NCBI RefSeq assembly: GCF_025602895.1 | Contig: NW_026516234.1 | Location: 62,001 to 126,000, forward strand | DNA from: Polychytrium aggregatum | Lineage: Eukaryota; Chytridiomycota; Chytridiomycetes; Polychytriales | DNA: 64,000 nucleotides | Reading direction: 5' to 3' | Shown here: positions 52,853 to 64,000 of the stretch, in pieces | Position numbering within the stretch: position 1 is the first letter of the stretch | Layout: each line of letters begins with the position of its first letter | Made by a program: the position numbers and the translations under genes | Notes under the pieces: model-generated | Database searches by the model: none | Told to the model about the DNA's origin: nothing | What the model saw: only the letters and a program-made list of their open reading frames with translations

Positions 52853-54496
52853 ATGCTCAACGGCGGCTCTGATTCTGCTGCAATGTCCTCAGCGAGTGCC
52901 GGGTCCCACAGCCCCACCGACCTGCCCCGGAACTACCTCTCCGACGAACCAAATGCACCGCCGGCCCTGTCTCTGGGCGATGCCATGCTGTCTCCAGGCG
53001 AGCCTTCCTCTGACTTCAGCGGCACTCTCGAAGGCAGTGCCCCCGTGGAGGGCCATGGCGGCATCGACAGCAAAAGCGGTGGCTTGGTATTGTCGCCGCA
53101 AAAGTCTTGCCCGGCAATCGATACCCCGCCCTCGTCGGCCTGCAATCCAGAAGGCAGCAGCGCCGCGGCATTCTCACTCCATCATCACTGCCCCGGCGAT
53201 TCTGTCGGTTCGCTGCTTGGCCAAAGAGATACAACGCCGACCATTGCAGCCGCGGCACCTGGAGCTGCAGCAGACCCAATCGCACCCGAGTCGACCCTCC
53301 TACACGTCGCTTCGACCACGCAGCAAGCAGCATCCATCTCACACGAAGCGGCATTCCCACCTGCATCGCCAGCCCAAGTCGCCTCCTCGACACCAGCACC
53401 CGAGATCGCACCCGCTTTGGCACCGCCAGCTTCTGGGTTCGCATCCGAATCCACTCCTGTGTCCGCATTGACACCAGCCAGCGCACTCGCTCCGTCCTCA
53501 ACCTCGTCGCCCGGCTTTGGCCGAGCCTTCTATCATACTGCATCTGTTGTGCTGGAGCACCCACACCCGCTCCCACACCCACACTCGCTCCCGATTCCAC
53601 ACTCACACTCATACTCCCACCCCCACTCGCATCCACATCCACATCCACACTCACATCTGCATCCCCCGTCGGCGCTTCCATCGACTCAGAATCCAAAGAC
53701 GCACCCACAGGGTCTATCTGAGCCACACGAGTATCGGCGATACCATCCTTACGCCGTCTCGCCCCCCGGCCCAAACGCTCAGACGCCGCCAAACTACTCG
53801 ATGGCCGGAGGCTATCCCAGCGCAACCCGAGGGCTGGGCAGCCACCACCACAGCCTGGCTCACAGCAGCTCAGGCGAGGATGACTCGGACGACGATGCCA
53901 TGTCGTCGAACGGCCCCAACGACACTGGCGCCACCAAGACATCCGAGGAATTTGCGCTGGACGATAAGCGGCAGCGGCGTCTGGTCCGCAACCGGGAGGC
54001 TGCTCGGAGGTAGGCCACAGGAGATCTGCAAGCAAGCCGACCGAGGCAGAGCGATCGGTGACTGCTGTGCTGCTGGCCATGGCGATGGACGATGAGTGAG
54101 GGTCTGAGCGAGGATGGTCGTTGTGGGAACGAGCAAAGCCCGGGCGCGATAGAATCTGCGTTGGAGTGGAGGGGGCATATAGAGGTCTCGGACATGAGCC
54201 ACCAGAGCAAAAGTAGCCTCCTGTTTCGTCTGGACAATGCGCCGTGTCCTCTGCCGATCACCACATTCTGTCCCCGGGAATCTGCAGCCATTTCCCTCTC
54301 ATACACGTCTGAACAATCGGTCTCTCCCTGCAGGAACCGCCTCAAAAAGAAGGAGTGGATCTCCAATCTCAAAACCCACAACGAAAAGATGGGCGAGATC
54401 AACCAGGAGCTCAAGAACCGCATCATGATCTTGCAGGACGAGCTGGCGCATCTGAAAGCAATACTATTCAACCACGGCATCTGCAACTTTGAATAG
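52853..54496 (+). CDS. bZIP transcription factor (CREB/ATF-like) with His-Pro tract
   Basis: Two exons in phase: 52853-54009 and 54334-54496 (1320 nt, 439 aa; 324-nt intron). The basic region spans the splice: RQRRLVRNREAARR then NRLKKKEWISNL, matching the N-x7-R signature of DNA-contacting residues in CREB/ATF-type factors. The zipper LKTHNEKMGEINQELKNRI continues to the end (CNFE). The first 370 residues are disordered: Ser/Ala/Pro-rich, with a His-Pro/His-Ser tract around residues 240-275 (HPHSHPHPHPHSH) that could bind metal. The tandem CCACAC/CACTCC DNA behind it is repeat-prone. The family binds CRE-like TGACGTCA sites as dimers and often controls stress responses. The intron splits the basic region, as in many fungal bZIPs. 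Confidence 0.9.
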
Positions 54497-56528
54497 CACT
54501 TGAGGACGAGGCGCCGTGGCAGAACTGTCAGGCGCGCCCTGCAGAAGAACGGGGACAGGATTGGTTGTTAGGTCCGTCGAAATACAAGTCTTTGCGATGA
54601 GGCACACCACACGCCAAATGCAGGGGTCTTGCTGTGGGAGCGATGGGGCTGTGGCCGGGCTTGTGATATCATAATTTGTCACGACGATTCTTGCCGGCCA
54701 TGATTGTTGGGTCAAAGACTGAGAAACCACATCTCGGGGAGCCGGTGCAGAGGTTCGCGATCGAGTCCAGGCGATTGAGTCTTGAAACACTCGACCGGCG
54801 TTGTCCAGACGAGCATTGGGACTGGCGGCGCTCTCTTCAACCACTCGGCGATCGAGAGTGCCTCGGATCCGTTGGACCCACCCTTTCGATACCATCGTCG
54901 TGCTTGTCTTTGGAACCTGTGGGACCAACCGCGGCGAGGATAGCCTGGGGCTATAGGCGGTCCTGTATCGCGGCGGCTGCAATGAGCGGACACACTGTGC
55001 ATACCGCCTGAGGAGAAAGCAGGGTACCTGGATGAAGACGAGTCCGGACAGAGTTCGGGGACAAGCCATAGGCTGAGAGGCGACAGGCAGAGAGAGAGAG
55101 AGAAGAAAAAGCCTGGTCCAGATATGGCGGGCTCGCGGATGATACTACTCTCCAATCCAAGTTACATGTCACTTTTTGTCTGCAACAGACGACAAAGTGA
55201 GATGTGGACCTGGAAGTGAAGACGCAGTATGCACAGAGAAACCAGGGAAGGGAGGGGCCTTCGGCGGTCGGTGCAGCAGCAGAGCGCCGGGGCTGGGGAG
55301 CCGGGCAGCATTCTCCCTGCGCGGCGGCGCGACCAGAGACCAAGACGATAGAGACCAAGGGGAAAGACAGGCGGAAAACAGCCGAGCCGGCGATGCAAAC
55401 CAAGGTGAGGCAGGAGCGAGTCGGCATATTTATAGACGGGGCGAGGCCGAGGCAAGCGGGACAGGAGAGGGTCAGCTGAGCCAAGGCCGGTGATCCCTCG
55501 GCGGTGTGGTGCAAGCGCAGACGGGCTGTGTTCGGGACGAGCTGGGCGTGTCTGAGTGTGTCTGAGTGTGGTTGAGTGTCGAGGTGTGCAGTTGGGGTCA
55601 TGCTGGTGGTGCGAGCTCGGTGGTGGTGCGTTGCAATTTGAGCGATGCTCGGCATATGGTGCGGGCGTCGCTGCAGAATCAGCGCCCCTGGGATGGCTCC
55701 GAGGATCATGCCCATCGACATACAAGTCGACATGCTCATCGACATACAAGTCGACATGCCCATCGACATACATATCGGCATGCGCATTGACATCGAAGCA
55801 ACGCATCGCCAAGCACATCGAAACAGCACATCGAGCCGATCCGCAATTTGAGTGAACCCCCCCCCAAACGGCATTGGCCCGCGCCAGGGTGGCCACAGAG
55901 CGCCGCGCGAGGTCCGGACCACTGACGGACGCTGCGCAGCCGGCGACAAGGGCGAGGCGCTCGCACGTGACGGCCGTGGCGAACCGCTCGGGGCCGTCCT
56001 GTCGGCTGCGCACGGGGTGCTTGGCTTCGTCCATTGACAGGCCCGAGGCAAAGGCGAGCCTGCGGGAAACCAAGACCAGCAGGCCCCAGATCGAGTCGAT
56101 GCGGCGGGATGTAAAGGCGCCTTTGGGACGGAGGCCGCTGTCGCAGGTGCAGATACGGCTGGCCAGCAAGCACCCAGGTCCCTCACACTGTTTTCGTCGT
56201 CCCGCTCAGGACCAGTGGAGGCTGGCGCGACGGCCACGAGCCCCACCAGACTGTGACCCCTCGACCGGCAACGTCCCTGTTTGGTTCGCCTGGCAGAGTC
56301 TTGGTGATCTGGATGCAGGAGATCTGGGTGCGGATCTGGGTGCTGCCTCTCCATGATGCGTTGTCCGCTCGTGTTTGCAGCATCCACCAGGGCCACAGAT
56401 GTGCCGTCGCAAGCGAAGATATTCGCTCAGACAGAAACCCCGGGCCACCCGACTCGATGGACTGTTGGGATCATCACAGCGGGTAAAAGCCGGGTATGTA
56501 ATCGATAACTCTAGGCACTTGGGTCAAG
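54497..56528. other. 2-kb region without a supported gene
   Basis: Several long GC-rich open frames on both strands (for example 55162-56169 minus) show no recognisable domain and no good splice signals. A minus-strand TATAAATAT at 55426-55434 could be a promoter for a small gene ending near 54500 (a short frame MACPRTLSGLVFIQ followed by a GTACCC donor lies at 55028-55069). A 24-bp repeat lies at 55713. I cannot call a gene. Confidence 0.4.
55713..55795. repeat. 24-bp tandem repeat
   Basis: Three to three and a half units of the type CATCGACATACAAGTCGACA+TGCC. The unit holds an internal GTCGAC palindrome, so the array can form short hairpins. Confidence 0.85.
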
Positions 56529-58291
56529 CTAAAAACCATTATTTGTCCAAGAGGGGGCGCATTCAAGAAAGTCAAATGGAGATTGCGGCGGAAGAACGAC
56601 ATTGTCATTCGAAAGGGGAGGGTGCGTCGACTTGCTCTGCGTCTGAACTAGATCAAACAAGCTGACTGGATACAAAGGAAGATTGAGCGATAGAAATGGG
56701 TTTTCAGGATGCGCTCCGGGGGACGTCATCGCCGGCGATGATATGCCTGTGCTCTCGTAGTCAAGCCACTGGGCGGTATCGGGACGGCTCCGGAGAGTGT
56801 CATGGCTCGACGAATCGTTTGGGAAGAGGAAGGCCGTCAGTGGAAGGTCCGGAGTTGTTGGGGGAAGTTTGGGTGTGGGGAAATCGTACGGGGCGAAGGC
56901 ATAGGCAAGTATGTCGGCAGTGCCTGTTGAGGCGACTGAGTCGCAGGCGATGTAGCCCGATGGCTCGGTCGGAACATGTTGTAGCTTGAGGGGCTGGCTG
57001 TCGTCCATGTGGACATCGGGCATATTATCTTTGAGGGACTGGAGGAGCTTCTTGTCCACAATGAGAGTGGCGAGATCAATATGGGCTTGATAGTTGAGCC
57101 AGTTCGAGTAATCATCGGTGCGATTTACTTCGTTAAACTGAGAAACATCAGTGAGCGGACCGCTTGGAGACACTGACATGGTTTGCTTTGGCAGGGTTTG
57201 TTCGGACATGGTTCGTTCCGGCAGCAGGTCGCAGATATGACCAGATGGATCGAAAAGATCCTTGCCGAGCTGCTGCAGAGGCAATACCATTTCCTTCTTG
57301 GTGAAGGCAAAGACATTCACCGTGGATTCTGCAGGGATTGTCGGGTGAGCCATTGGGACGACAGGTGCATGGGGGCTCGCGATGCTTTGCTCCGGGGTAA
57401 GCGCTGTGGCTAATTCGCTCATGCAAAATACATCGACGGAGGCCGACTCTGGCGGAGGCACTTGGGGCTGGCCATTGGGAACAGCCGACCTAGAGTTGAA
57501 GGCTTCAGTCGACTGGGTGGGTAACTGGTGAAAAGTCTCGGACCAACCCGCGATGGGACTGTGAGGAAAGGTGAGGATCGACTGTTAGCTATGGTGGCAA
57601 GTGCAGGCATGATGCGAGGCGATAGCTGGGTCAGTAAGAGCAGTTACATACACTTGCAGGAAGTTGGCAGGACCAGTATTCTTGGGGAGGAGTTTGGCCT
57701 GCTTTGGTCGGGGGCGGTGGCGGACAGCTGGTTGAGAGTGCATGCTGGCTTGGGCTTGGTTCCTCGTATGCACATTCAGGAGTATGTCGACAAAATCGGC
57801 ATGGTTGGCGGCGCCCGAGAGCTTCTTGAGACAATGGAACCTGTCCTGAACCGCGGGGGAGACCCAAACTGTCCATCTGGCAGACTCGACCATGGTCTCG
57901 CTGCTTACGGTCGAGGAGGCCGCATGTGGCACCCGCACAGAAGCGAGGTTGGCGGGAGAGTGCTTCAAGAACATGTCGAATTCATCCAGCAGATTATTGA
58001 CAAAGCGGGGATATGGCTTCCGGAAGGCGGCCTGGTGTTGCTGCGAGGCGGGTGCGGAAGGAGCCAACGTCAGGAGCTGTCTGGGTGCAGACGCAAGGAC
58101 GGAACGGAGCAGATAGAGAGCCTCTCCGATGCAGCCCCGGGTCCGACCCACTCCTGGGCCCCTCGCTGCAGACATGTCTCACAAAGTTGCCAATCAGCAC
58201 ATACTGCTGGGTCGACACCAACCTTTTTGAGCTTCAGATTGCGGCGGTCTCCCCTGAGAGGGGACTCGGTTGGGTGGTATGAGCGAGACAT
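56529..58291 (-). CDS. Unassigned 495-aa protein
   Basis: Three exons in phase: 58223-58291, 57652-58040 and 56529-57558 (1488 nt). Exon 1 encodes MSRSYHPTESPLRGDRRNLK; exon 2 a compact region (KPYPRFVNNLLDEFDMFLKH, then WTVWVSPAVQDRFHCLKKLS and NHADFVDILLNVHTRN) that looks like a conserved alpha-helical module; exon 3 a long acidic, Pro/Ser/Thr-rich region with many DxxxW/LD motifs, ending FDFLECAPSWTNNGF. The order of a small N-terminal module followed by an acidic disordered region fits a transcription regulator, but no DNA-binding domain is seen. A TATATA at 58402 lies about 110 bp upstream of the ATG. Confidence 0.6.
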
Positions 58292-58399
58292 GACGTAGAT
58301 GGATTGGCAGAGCGAGACTGAGAGTCGGGCCGGGTTGAGAAGGCAGAGGCGGGCGGGTGCGTCGATGCGGGCGAAGACGACCAGCGCCGCGGGGGGGGG

Positions 58400-58408
58400 A
58401 ATATATAG
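58400..58408 (-). promoter_or_regulatory. TATA box of the 495-aa protein gene
   Basis: Minus strand CTATATATT, about 110 bases upstream of the ATG at 58291, directly next to a run of nine C on that strand. Confidence 0.5.
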
Positions 58409-58411
58409 GCC

Positions 58412-60627
58412 GATGGCGCTGGTGGCAATGGATGGCATCGGTTTGAGATGTCATGGCGGAAGGTTTTGACAAGGACCGAGCGACCGCCTCCAGCCAACCA
58501 AGGGCCGAGGGTATGAGCGCCAGCCAATCGCAGATCGCGGGGCTGAAATAGCAAAACGCGGACGACGGCCACCCAAGCCCGTACACCTCTCCAGAATAGA
58601 ACATGAAGACAGCCACGCGGATGTTCTGAAACTGGCGGCGAGGCGCTTGCGAGTGGCCCAGCACAGGCGACAGAGTGGCATGCACCTCCCGATGAATGTC
58701 TGCCAGCCCGAGCCGGGTTGCGATCGAGCATGACACCGTCATCCTGACAGGACCGCGAGTTGAATCCACGACGCCATGTCCTGTCCGCGATATCACCATG
58801 CGGCTCGACTTGGATTTGCCCAGTGGACTTCCGACAGTGTCGCTCACATCTGCCGTACAATGTCATCTATCGGAAACGCCGCTATTCACAGCCATGCCGT
58901 GCTGCGACTGTGCGCACTTGATTTGCCCTCGTCAGAGACTGGCATCCGGGAACAATAGAGGTGCGTCTGTGGAGTCGCTCCTCAAAGCGTGGTTCCGCTG
59001 GTGTGGTAATTCTCGATTATGTAGCGGCTTGGGCATCGGGCATCGGGCATCGGGTTCGAGATGCAGCGCGCCCGTGGCCGAAGCGGCTCTGCCATACAAG
59101 GCGCCAGCAGAGGTTGGAAGCAGAGGCAGTGTATATTGGTCAAAAGGCATCCTCCCGTTCCAGATCAGCCGGGACCTATCTCGCTCAGACAGCACGGGCG
59201 GGGGTCTGCGTCAGCAGCAGACCAAACCGCTTCTTGAGAGTGACCCGATGGCGGGAGTACTTGTCGTCGGGCGAGAATCGGGCAGGATGCGCCGACTTGG
59301 TGACTGTGCCGTCAGCGGTGAGTTTCTATCGGCCATGGAATCGAGGGCGATCCGATTCATAATTGGTTAGAGTGATCCCGGTCGACAGGTGCGTTCGAGA
59401 TATTGCCGTATCGAATGAGCCAGTCCATTCCGGTGTTGACAATATGGATTTCCAAACGCCACAGAGCCCATGAGTCGCCGCGTTCCATCCGTCCGTTGCG
59501 CGCATCACCGTTGTTGCGGCCATTCGTTAACGGTCAGATCGCCAGACAGAGCGGCATTGCATCACCACGGAATGTCCATCAGCATGGACAGCGGGGCCAC
59601 CGTTATCCAGAGGGTTCGTTCATCGAGCATGATCAAGCAGCCAGCGAGCATTTGATGAGCCGTACCCGGAAAACAAGCAGAGCGAGAAGTATCAGTGCGT
59701 CACTCAGGTACCGGATCTCATGCTTCGATCGATGCACTCTTCCAGCAAGCCAGCGAGCCGGCGATGGGCTGTCGGCTCTCTCTGATCCGCGAATCTTCCA
59801 CAAAGCACCCGATCCTTTTCCTCATCCATCATCCATATCCCGGCGACAGGTTCACGCCGGCCCGTACCTTGAGGGTGTACACTCGCTTGCCAGCGGCGTC
59901 CTTGCTGTACATCAAATGCATGGCTGATGATCTGCGACGGACAGGATGGATGTTAGACCCAGTTGCGGCGGCTCTGTGGGATTCGGCGCGGCCACGCAAC
60001 GGCGCCGCGGTATTGCTTTCAGCCAACTCTGCGTCTCGATGCGCACCTGGTTTTGCGCTGGCGTCGGAGAGGGGTGTGGTCTGGCGAGTGGGTGGGCTGG
60101 CCTCTCGATCGTTGGTGTGTGCTGGGGGCGGAACGGCAGCGGCAGCGGAGGGATCAAAAAAAGTTCGGTCTCCACACGTGACCATTTAATTTGGGTGGCG
60201 GCTCGAGCCGGCTGCAGTGCCGGATGGAGCCGCGGCTGGAATGCGTAATGAAATTCATTGTGAGGAAGCACTTTTCAAGCACTCCCAAACCTGTTCTTTG
60301 CGCTTTTTGTTCCCATCTTTGCTCCATCTGTGCTCCATCTTTGCTTCATCTTTGCTCCGATCTCTGGTCTGGGCACAGCCTTGACCCGTCGACACCCCAG
60401 CTATCAACCAGCTATCAGCCAGCGATCAACCAGCGATCAGCCAGCGATCAACCAGCTCGCCTGCAGGCCATCGCCTTGCTCTTCCACCCCCTTCCTCGCG
60501 CTTCCGCCATCCGCAAGCCGCTCGCTCCTGAGAGTTCATTCGCAGCGGACACACCAGCCCGTCCTCCTCTCTGCTCTCCTGCTCCCCTCCGTTCGCTCTC
60601 CGGCTGCACGGATCCCAGCGTCCGTAA
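58412..60627. other. Intergenic region, no supported gene
   Basis: About 2.2 kb between divergent genes. Long open frames on both strands (for example 58696-59370 plus) have no recognisable domain or splice support. A GGGCATC unit repeats at 59033-59056. A CACGTG lies at 60175, and near 60405-60455 a CAGC(G/T)ATCAACC-type unit repeats four times just before the transporter gene. Confidence 0.45.
60175..60180. promoter_or_regulatory. CACGTG box upstream of the SPX transporter gene
   Basis: Palindromic CACGTG, within CCACACGTGACC, 448 bp before the ATG of a PHO91-like gene. In yeast, Pho4 binds CACGTG in promoters of phosphate genes. The match is a six-base core only. Confidence 0.35.
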
Positions 60628-63600
60628 ATGAAGTTCTCGCACTCCATCCAGCTAAACTCTTCCCCAGAGTGGGTCGAGTACTATCTGTGAGTGCCTTTGC
60701 TAGAGACCGCCCACGGCTTCCTCTCACGCCATGAGTCGCAGGCCTCGGCCCCGGCTCAGCACCGCTTGATCCTGCACCGAGCACATGGATGCTGAGCAAC
60801 TCGATCCACACTTGTTGTTTGCCGCGCACTCTCGGGTGGCCGATTCTCTCTCTTCCGCGGCATCGCTCCGACGCTAACACTGGCATTATCCCTCTCGCGG
60901 CGTTGCTCCGTTGCTCCGTTTAGCAACTACTCCAACCTCAAAAAGCTCATCTATGCCTTTGAAAAGGCGTCGTTGGGCTTGGCCCCCATGCCAACGTCGC
61001 TCAACCAGCTCGAGAGCGAAGCCGCCCCCGCCGCCCCCGCCGCAAGCGAAAGCACTCCGCTCCTTACCAACTCGCCTTCTTCGGCCTCGCTCGTCTCCGA
61101 TCCCGATGCCGTCTTCACCACCGCCCTCGATGAACAGCTTGAAAAGATCAACCGCTTCTACCGAACCAAGGAACGCGATTTGTTTCTCGAGGTCGAGGCC
61201 CTCCACAACGATCTGAGCTACCTCGAGGCCGTCAACGACGAGTTCGATGTCGTCGTCGACACCAGCGCCCTCTCCACTTCGGAGGGCGCCCCTGAGCAGC
61301 CCGTCACTCCCAGCAGCGACGCTTCGTTTTACTCCCAAGGTCCTTGGGGCTCGGTCTCTCGCCGGCATTCGAGCCAGTCCGGCTTCCGCGACAACACCGA
61401 GCGCCGCATCATCGGCGTCTGGTCGTCAACCCGCGACAGCGAGATGAAGCAGCAGCGCAAGCTCTTCCGAAAAAAGGCAACCGAGCTCTTTGTCATCCTC
61501 TCTGAGCTTCAGTCCTATGTCGAGCTCAACTACACTGGCTTCACCAAGATCCTGAAAAAGTACGAAAAGGTGACTGGGCGCCGGCTCAAGCGCACCTATT
61601 TGCAAAAGGTCGAATCCTCCTACTCGTTCCGCGCCAACACCAAAGCCAGCCTTGCCGAGCAGCTCGACCGTGTCATTGCTCTCTATGCCCGTATTGCCAC
61701 CGAAGGTCGCATCAGCCTCGCCAAAACCGAGCTGCAGAGCAACTTGCGTGAGCTCATCGTTTGGGAGCGCAACACCATCTGGAGGGACCTGATCGAACAC
61801 GAGCGCAAGAGCCAAGCGATCGAGCTCAAGCCCGCTGTTGTCGAGAAGGATGAGACCGAGCGTGGCGGCCAGTGGTCCATCTGCGGTCTCAAGATTGCTC
61901 TGCCGTTTGTATCCGCCAAGCCCATCAGTCTGCTCGTCTCCATTGCCCTCTTTGGATTTTTGCTCGCCTACCCGATCTTGGACTCTCCCGAGCAGCAGAA
62001 CTGTTTGGCCATCCTTGTGCTCGCCTCGAGTTTGTGGGCTTTTGAGGTAAGCTGATCCAGCGGCAGCAGTGAGCGGAGCTCGGCAAAATGGCGCTCTGAA
62101 ACTGCTGGCATCGTCCGGGTGCTTTTGCTGGTGCTTGCCGTCCGCCATCCAGCCGATATGATCGATTTCAGCAAGATCACCAACGCTGCAGCGGGAGGGG
62201 CAATTGGACCAGTCCCTTGCGTGCGAGCCATCCCAGCCTCTTACCCACGCATCGATAACTCCCAACCTTACAGTGCACCGAGCTCTTTGTCACTGCCATC
62301 CTGGTGCCTCTGCTGGTCGTTGGTCTCCGTGTTCTTCGTGAGCCTGTGGTCAACAAAGACGGCTCAGTCAGCTACGTTCGCATGAGCGCCAAGCCTGCCG
62401 CCAAAAAGATCTTCTCAGACATGTTCTCGCCCGTGATCATGCTGCTCCTGGGTGGCTTTACCATCGCCGCCGCTCTCACCCGATACGGCATTGCCAAGAA
62501 CATTGCTGCCTTTGTGCTGGGCAAGGCCGGCTCAAGACCCTCGACCGTTTTGCTCGCCAACATGTTTGTTTCGACCTTTGCGTCCATGTGGATCTCGAAC
62601 GTCGCGGCCCCAGTCCTCTGCATCTCGCTGATCCAGGTATGTCTGCGTGAGTCTTGGACGAGCCGCCACCGAAATCGTGCGGTTGGGACTTGAAATCCGC
62701 AGCAGAGTCCTCCTCATCATCGCCCGACGAGACCCTGGACCGCTCTGCTCACTAACGGGATCTTCTCGCTCGACACCTCTCAGCCGATCCTCCGCAACCT
62801 CCCGCGCAAGTCGCCCTATGCAAAGTGCCTGATCCTTGGCATCGCTATGGCTGCCAACGTTGGCGGCATGGCCTCGCCCATCTCGTCCCCGCAAAACATC
62901 ATCGCTATGAGTATCATGCAGCCTTCCCCCAGTTGGCTTCAGTGGTTCATGATCGCCCTCCCCGTGTGTATCTTCATCGATATACTCATCTGGGCCCTGC
63001 TTCGACTCATGTTCAACCCCAACGGACAAGAATCAGCCGATCTCCAACCCCCGGAGCTCTTCCAAAACAACCAGAGCGGCGGCATGGCATCCATGTCCCG
63101 TACGCAGTTCTACATTCTCTTCATCACTATGCTCACCATCTTCCTGTGGTGCATCGAGTCACAGATCGAGCAGTATGTTGGCGAAATGGGTGTCATTGCC
63201 ATCTTGCCGATCCTTGCGCTCTTTGGAACCGGAATCCTGCCCAAAGACGAGCTCAATGCGTTCCTGTGGCCCGTCGTGCTTCTGGCGATGGGCGGAACGG
63301 CCCTCGGCAAGGCTGTCGAATCATCGGGACTCCTCACCGAGATGACCCAGCAAATGGCTCCTTATTTGAACGGCCTCTCGGTCTTTTGGACGGTCGTGGT
63401 GTTCTCGGGCCTGGTTCTGCTTGTCACCAGCTTTATCTCGCACACCGTTGGCGCTCTGATCATTCTGCCTGTTGTGGCGCAAGTGGGCGCAACCCTCCCG
63501 GATCCTCGTGCGCGAACTCTCGTCATGGCTACCAGTAAGTGCTGCCCGATGACGGCTATCGCGCCAGACGCATGCTTTCCTAGTTGCTTGTGGGAACTGC

Positions 63601-63968
63601 GGTGGCGTGTGCTTGGTGTCGGCGTCCCTCTTGGTGGTATACATCCTTTCTCTCTCGGTGCAGCCCATCCTCTATCTGGTTCGCTATCCAAATCCCCACA
63701 TCCCTTCGGCTCGATTCTCCTCGGCACCAAGCCGTCGGCTAACTGCTCCTCAACTTGCTTGTCACCAGCCCTGATGTGCAGTGGCGCCATGGGCCTTCCC
63801 GTCTCGTCGTTCCCCAACATGAACGCCATCTCGCAGGAGGATCCCACTGGAGTCAAGTGGCTCAGCGTCGCCGATTTCCTTTCTGTCGGCGTTCCGGCTG
63901 GATTCATCGCCTACGCGGCCATCATCGGCATTGCCTATCCGATCATGGAGTACATCCACTTTGGATGA
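60628..63968 (+). CDS. PHO91: SPX-domain low-affinity phosphate transporter (DASS family)
   Basis: Five exons in phase: 60628-60686, 60924-62046, 62274-62636, 62784-63534 and 63769-63968 (2496 nt, 831 aa). The N-terminal SPX domain starts MKFSHSIQLNSSPEW, VEYYLNYSNLKKLIYAFEKA, and continues with FYRTKERDLF and LRELIVWERNTIW; lysines in ETLKKYEKVTGRRLK-type helix (here KILKKYEKVTGRRLK) are the inositol-pyrophosphate site. The transporter part has about ten to twelve helices with divalent-anion-symporter motifs: SNVAAPVLCISLIQ, NVGGMASPISSPQNI (sodium/substrate site) and TLMCSGAMGLPVSSFPN. Yeast Pho91 exports phosphate from the vacuole and its SPX domain responds to cellular phosphate signals. 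Length and order match that family. Confidence 0.93.
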
Positions 63969-64000
63969 GCAAGTCGTCCACAGAACGCTCCCGCAGCTTT

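Noticed and set aside
55162-56169. 335-codon minus-strand frame
   Set aside because: It includes the translated 24-bp repeat (YVDGHVDLYVDE type) and shows no family; the TATA box at 55426 lies inside it, arguing against a single coding unit.
58696-59370. 224-codon plus-strand frame
   Set aside because: No domain, no splice signals, and neighbouring frames are equally open; treated as chance in GC-rich DNA.

Overview
This window looks like a compact, intron-rich fungal nuclear genome, most probably a zoosporic fungus (Chytridiomycota). Protein genes are split by short introns (mostly 70-300 nt) with GTAAGT/GTATGT/GTGAGT donors and YAG acceptors, there is a eukaryotic tRNA-Ser(CGA), and the content mixes fungal genes (chitin deacetylase, Kre9-like surface protein, aspartate kinase, Rai1, Cut8/Sts1, SPX phosphate transporter) with genes typical of flagellated opisthokonts (a TRPV-like channel with ankyrin repeats) and Fanzor-related mobile DNA. 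I rebuilt exons by hand. For most genes donor and acceptor phases agree and the summed exon length is a multiple of three; where this fails I say so.

Layout. 1-10 kb: an RGG-rich protein tail, a 759-aa multipass membrane protein, a nucleoside-monophosphate-kinase-like protein, a TPT/SLC35 transporter, an F-box/ankyrin protein and a mitochondrial K+/H+-exchange-like protein. 10-14 kb: a 785-bp element with terminal inverted repeats flanked by TA, carrying the C-terminal third of a Fanzor (eukaryotic TnpB-like RNA-guided nuclease), then an LtrA-family membrane protein whose 5' end is invaded by a 312-bp miniature derivative of the same element type. 14-28 kb: a cell-surface set (Kre9-like/TM/SH3 protein, CYP7-like P450, Sel1-repeat protein, GPI-anchored chitin deacetylase, Cys-rich single-pass protein, small secreted GPI protein), a two-LIM CRP protein and a decayed third miniature element. 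28-35 kb: tandem Cut8/Sts1 paralogues, tRNA-Ser and Rai1/DXO. 35-46 kb: TRPV-like channel, an unassigned protein, aspartate kinase, a second near-identical miniature element and an unassigned gene. 46-64 kb: a 1335-aa mitochondrial-type AAA ATPase, a bZIP factor, an unassigned 495-aa protein, and an SPX-DASS phosphate transporter (PHO91-like) with a CACGTG box upstream.

The most interesting signal is the Fanzor family. One element keeps the zinc ribbon and RuvC-III motif, with glycine at the usual RuvC-II glutamate. Two 97%-identical miniature copies keep only the 5' end up to ATGACCATTC, the last 41 codons including RuvC-III, the 3' noncoding end (where a guide RNA would be expected) and both terminal repeats. 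A fourth, eroded relic is also present. No intact Fanzor lies in the window, so these are internally deleted, presumably non-autonomous derivatives of an autonomous element elsewhere. Other points of note are micro-exons of 10, 17 and 24 nt, two apparent introns of only 35-37 nt, a secreted-domain/SH3 fusion, and hypervariable tandem repeats beside coding regions.
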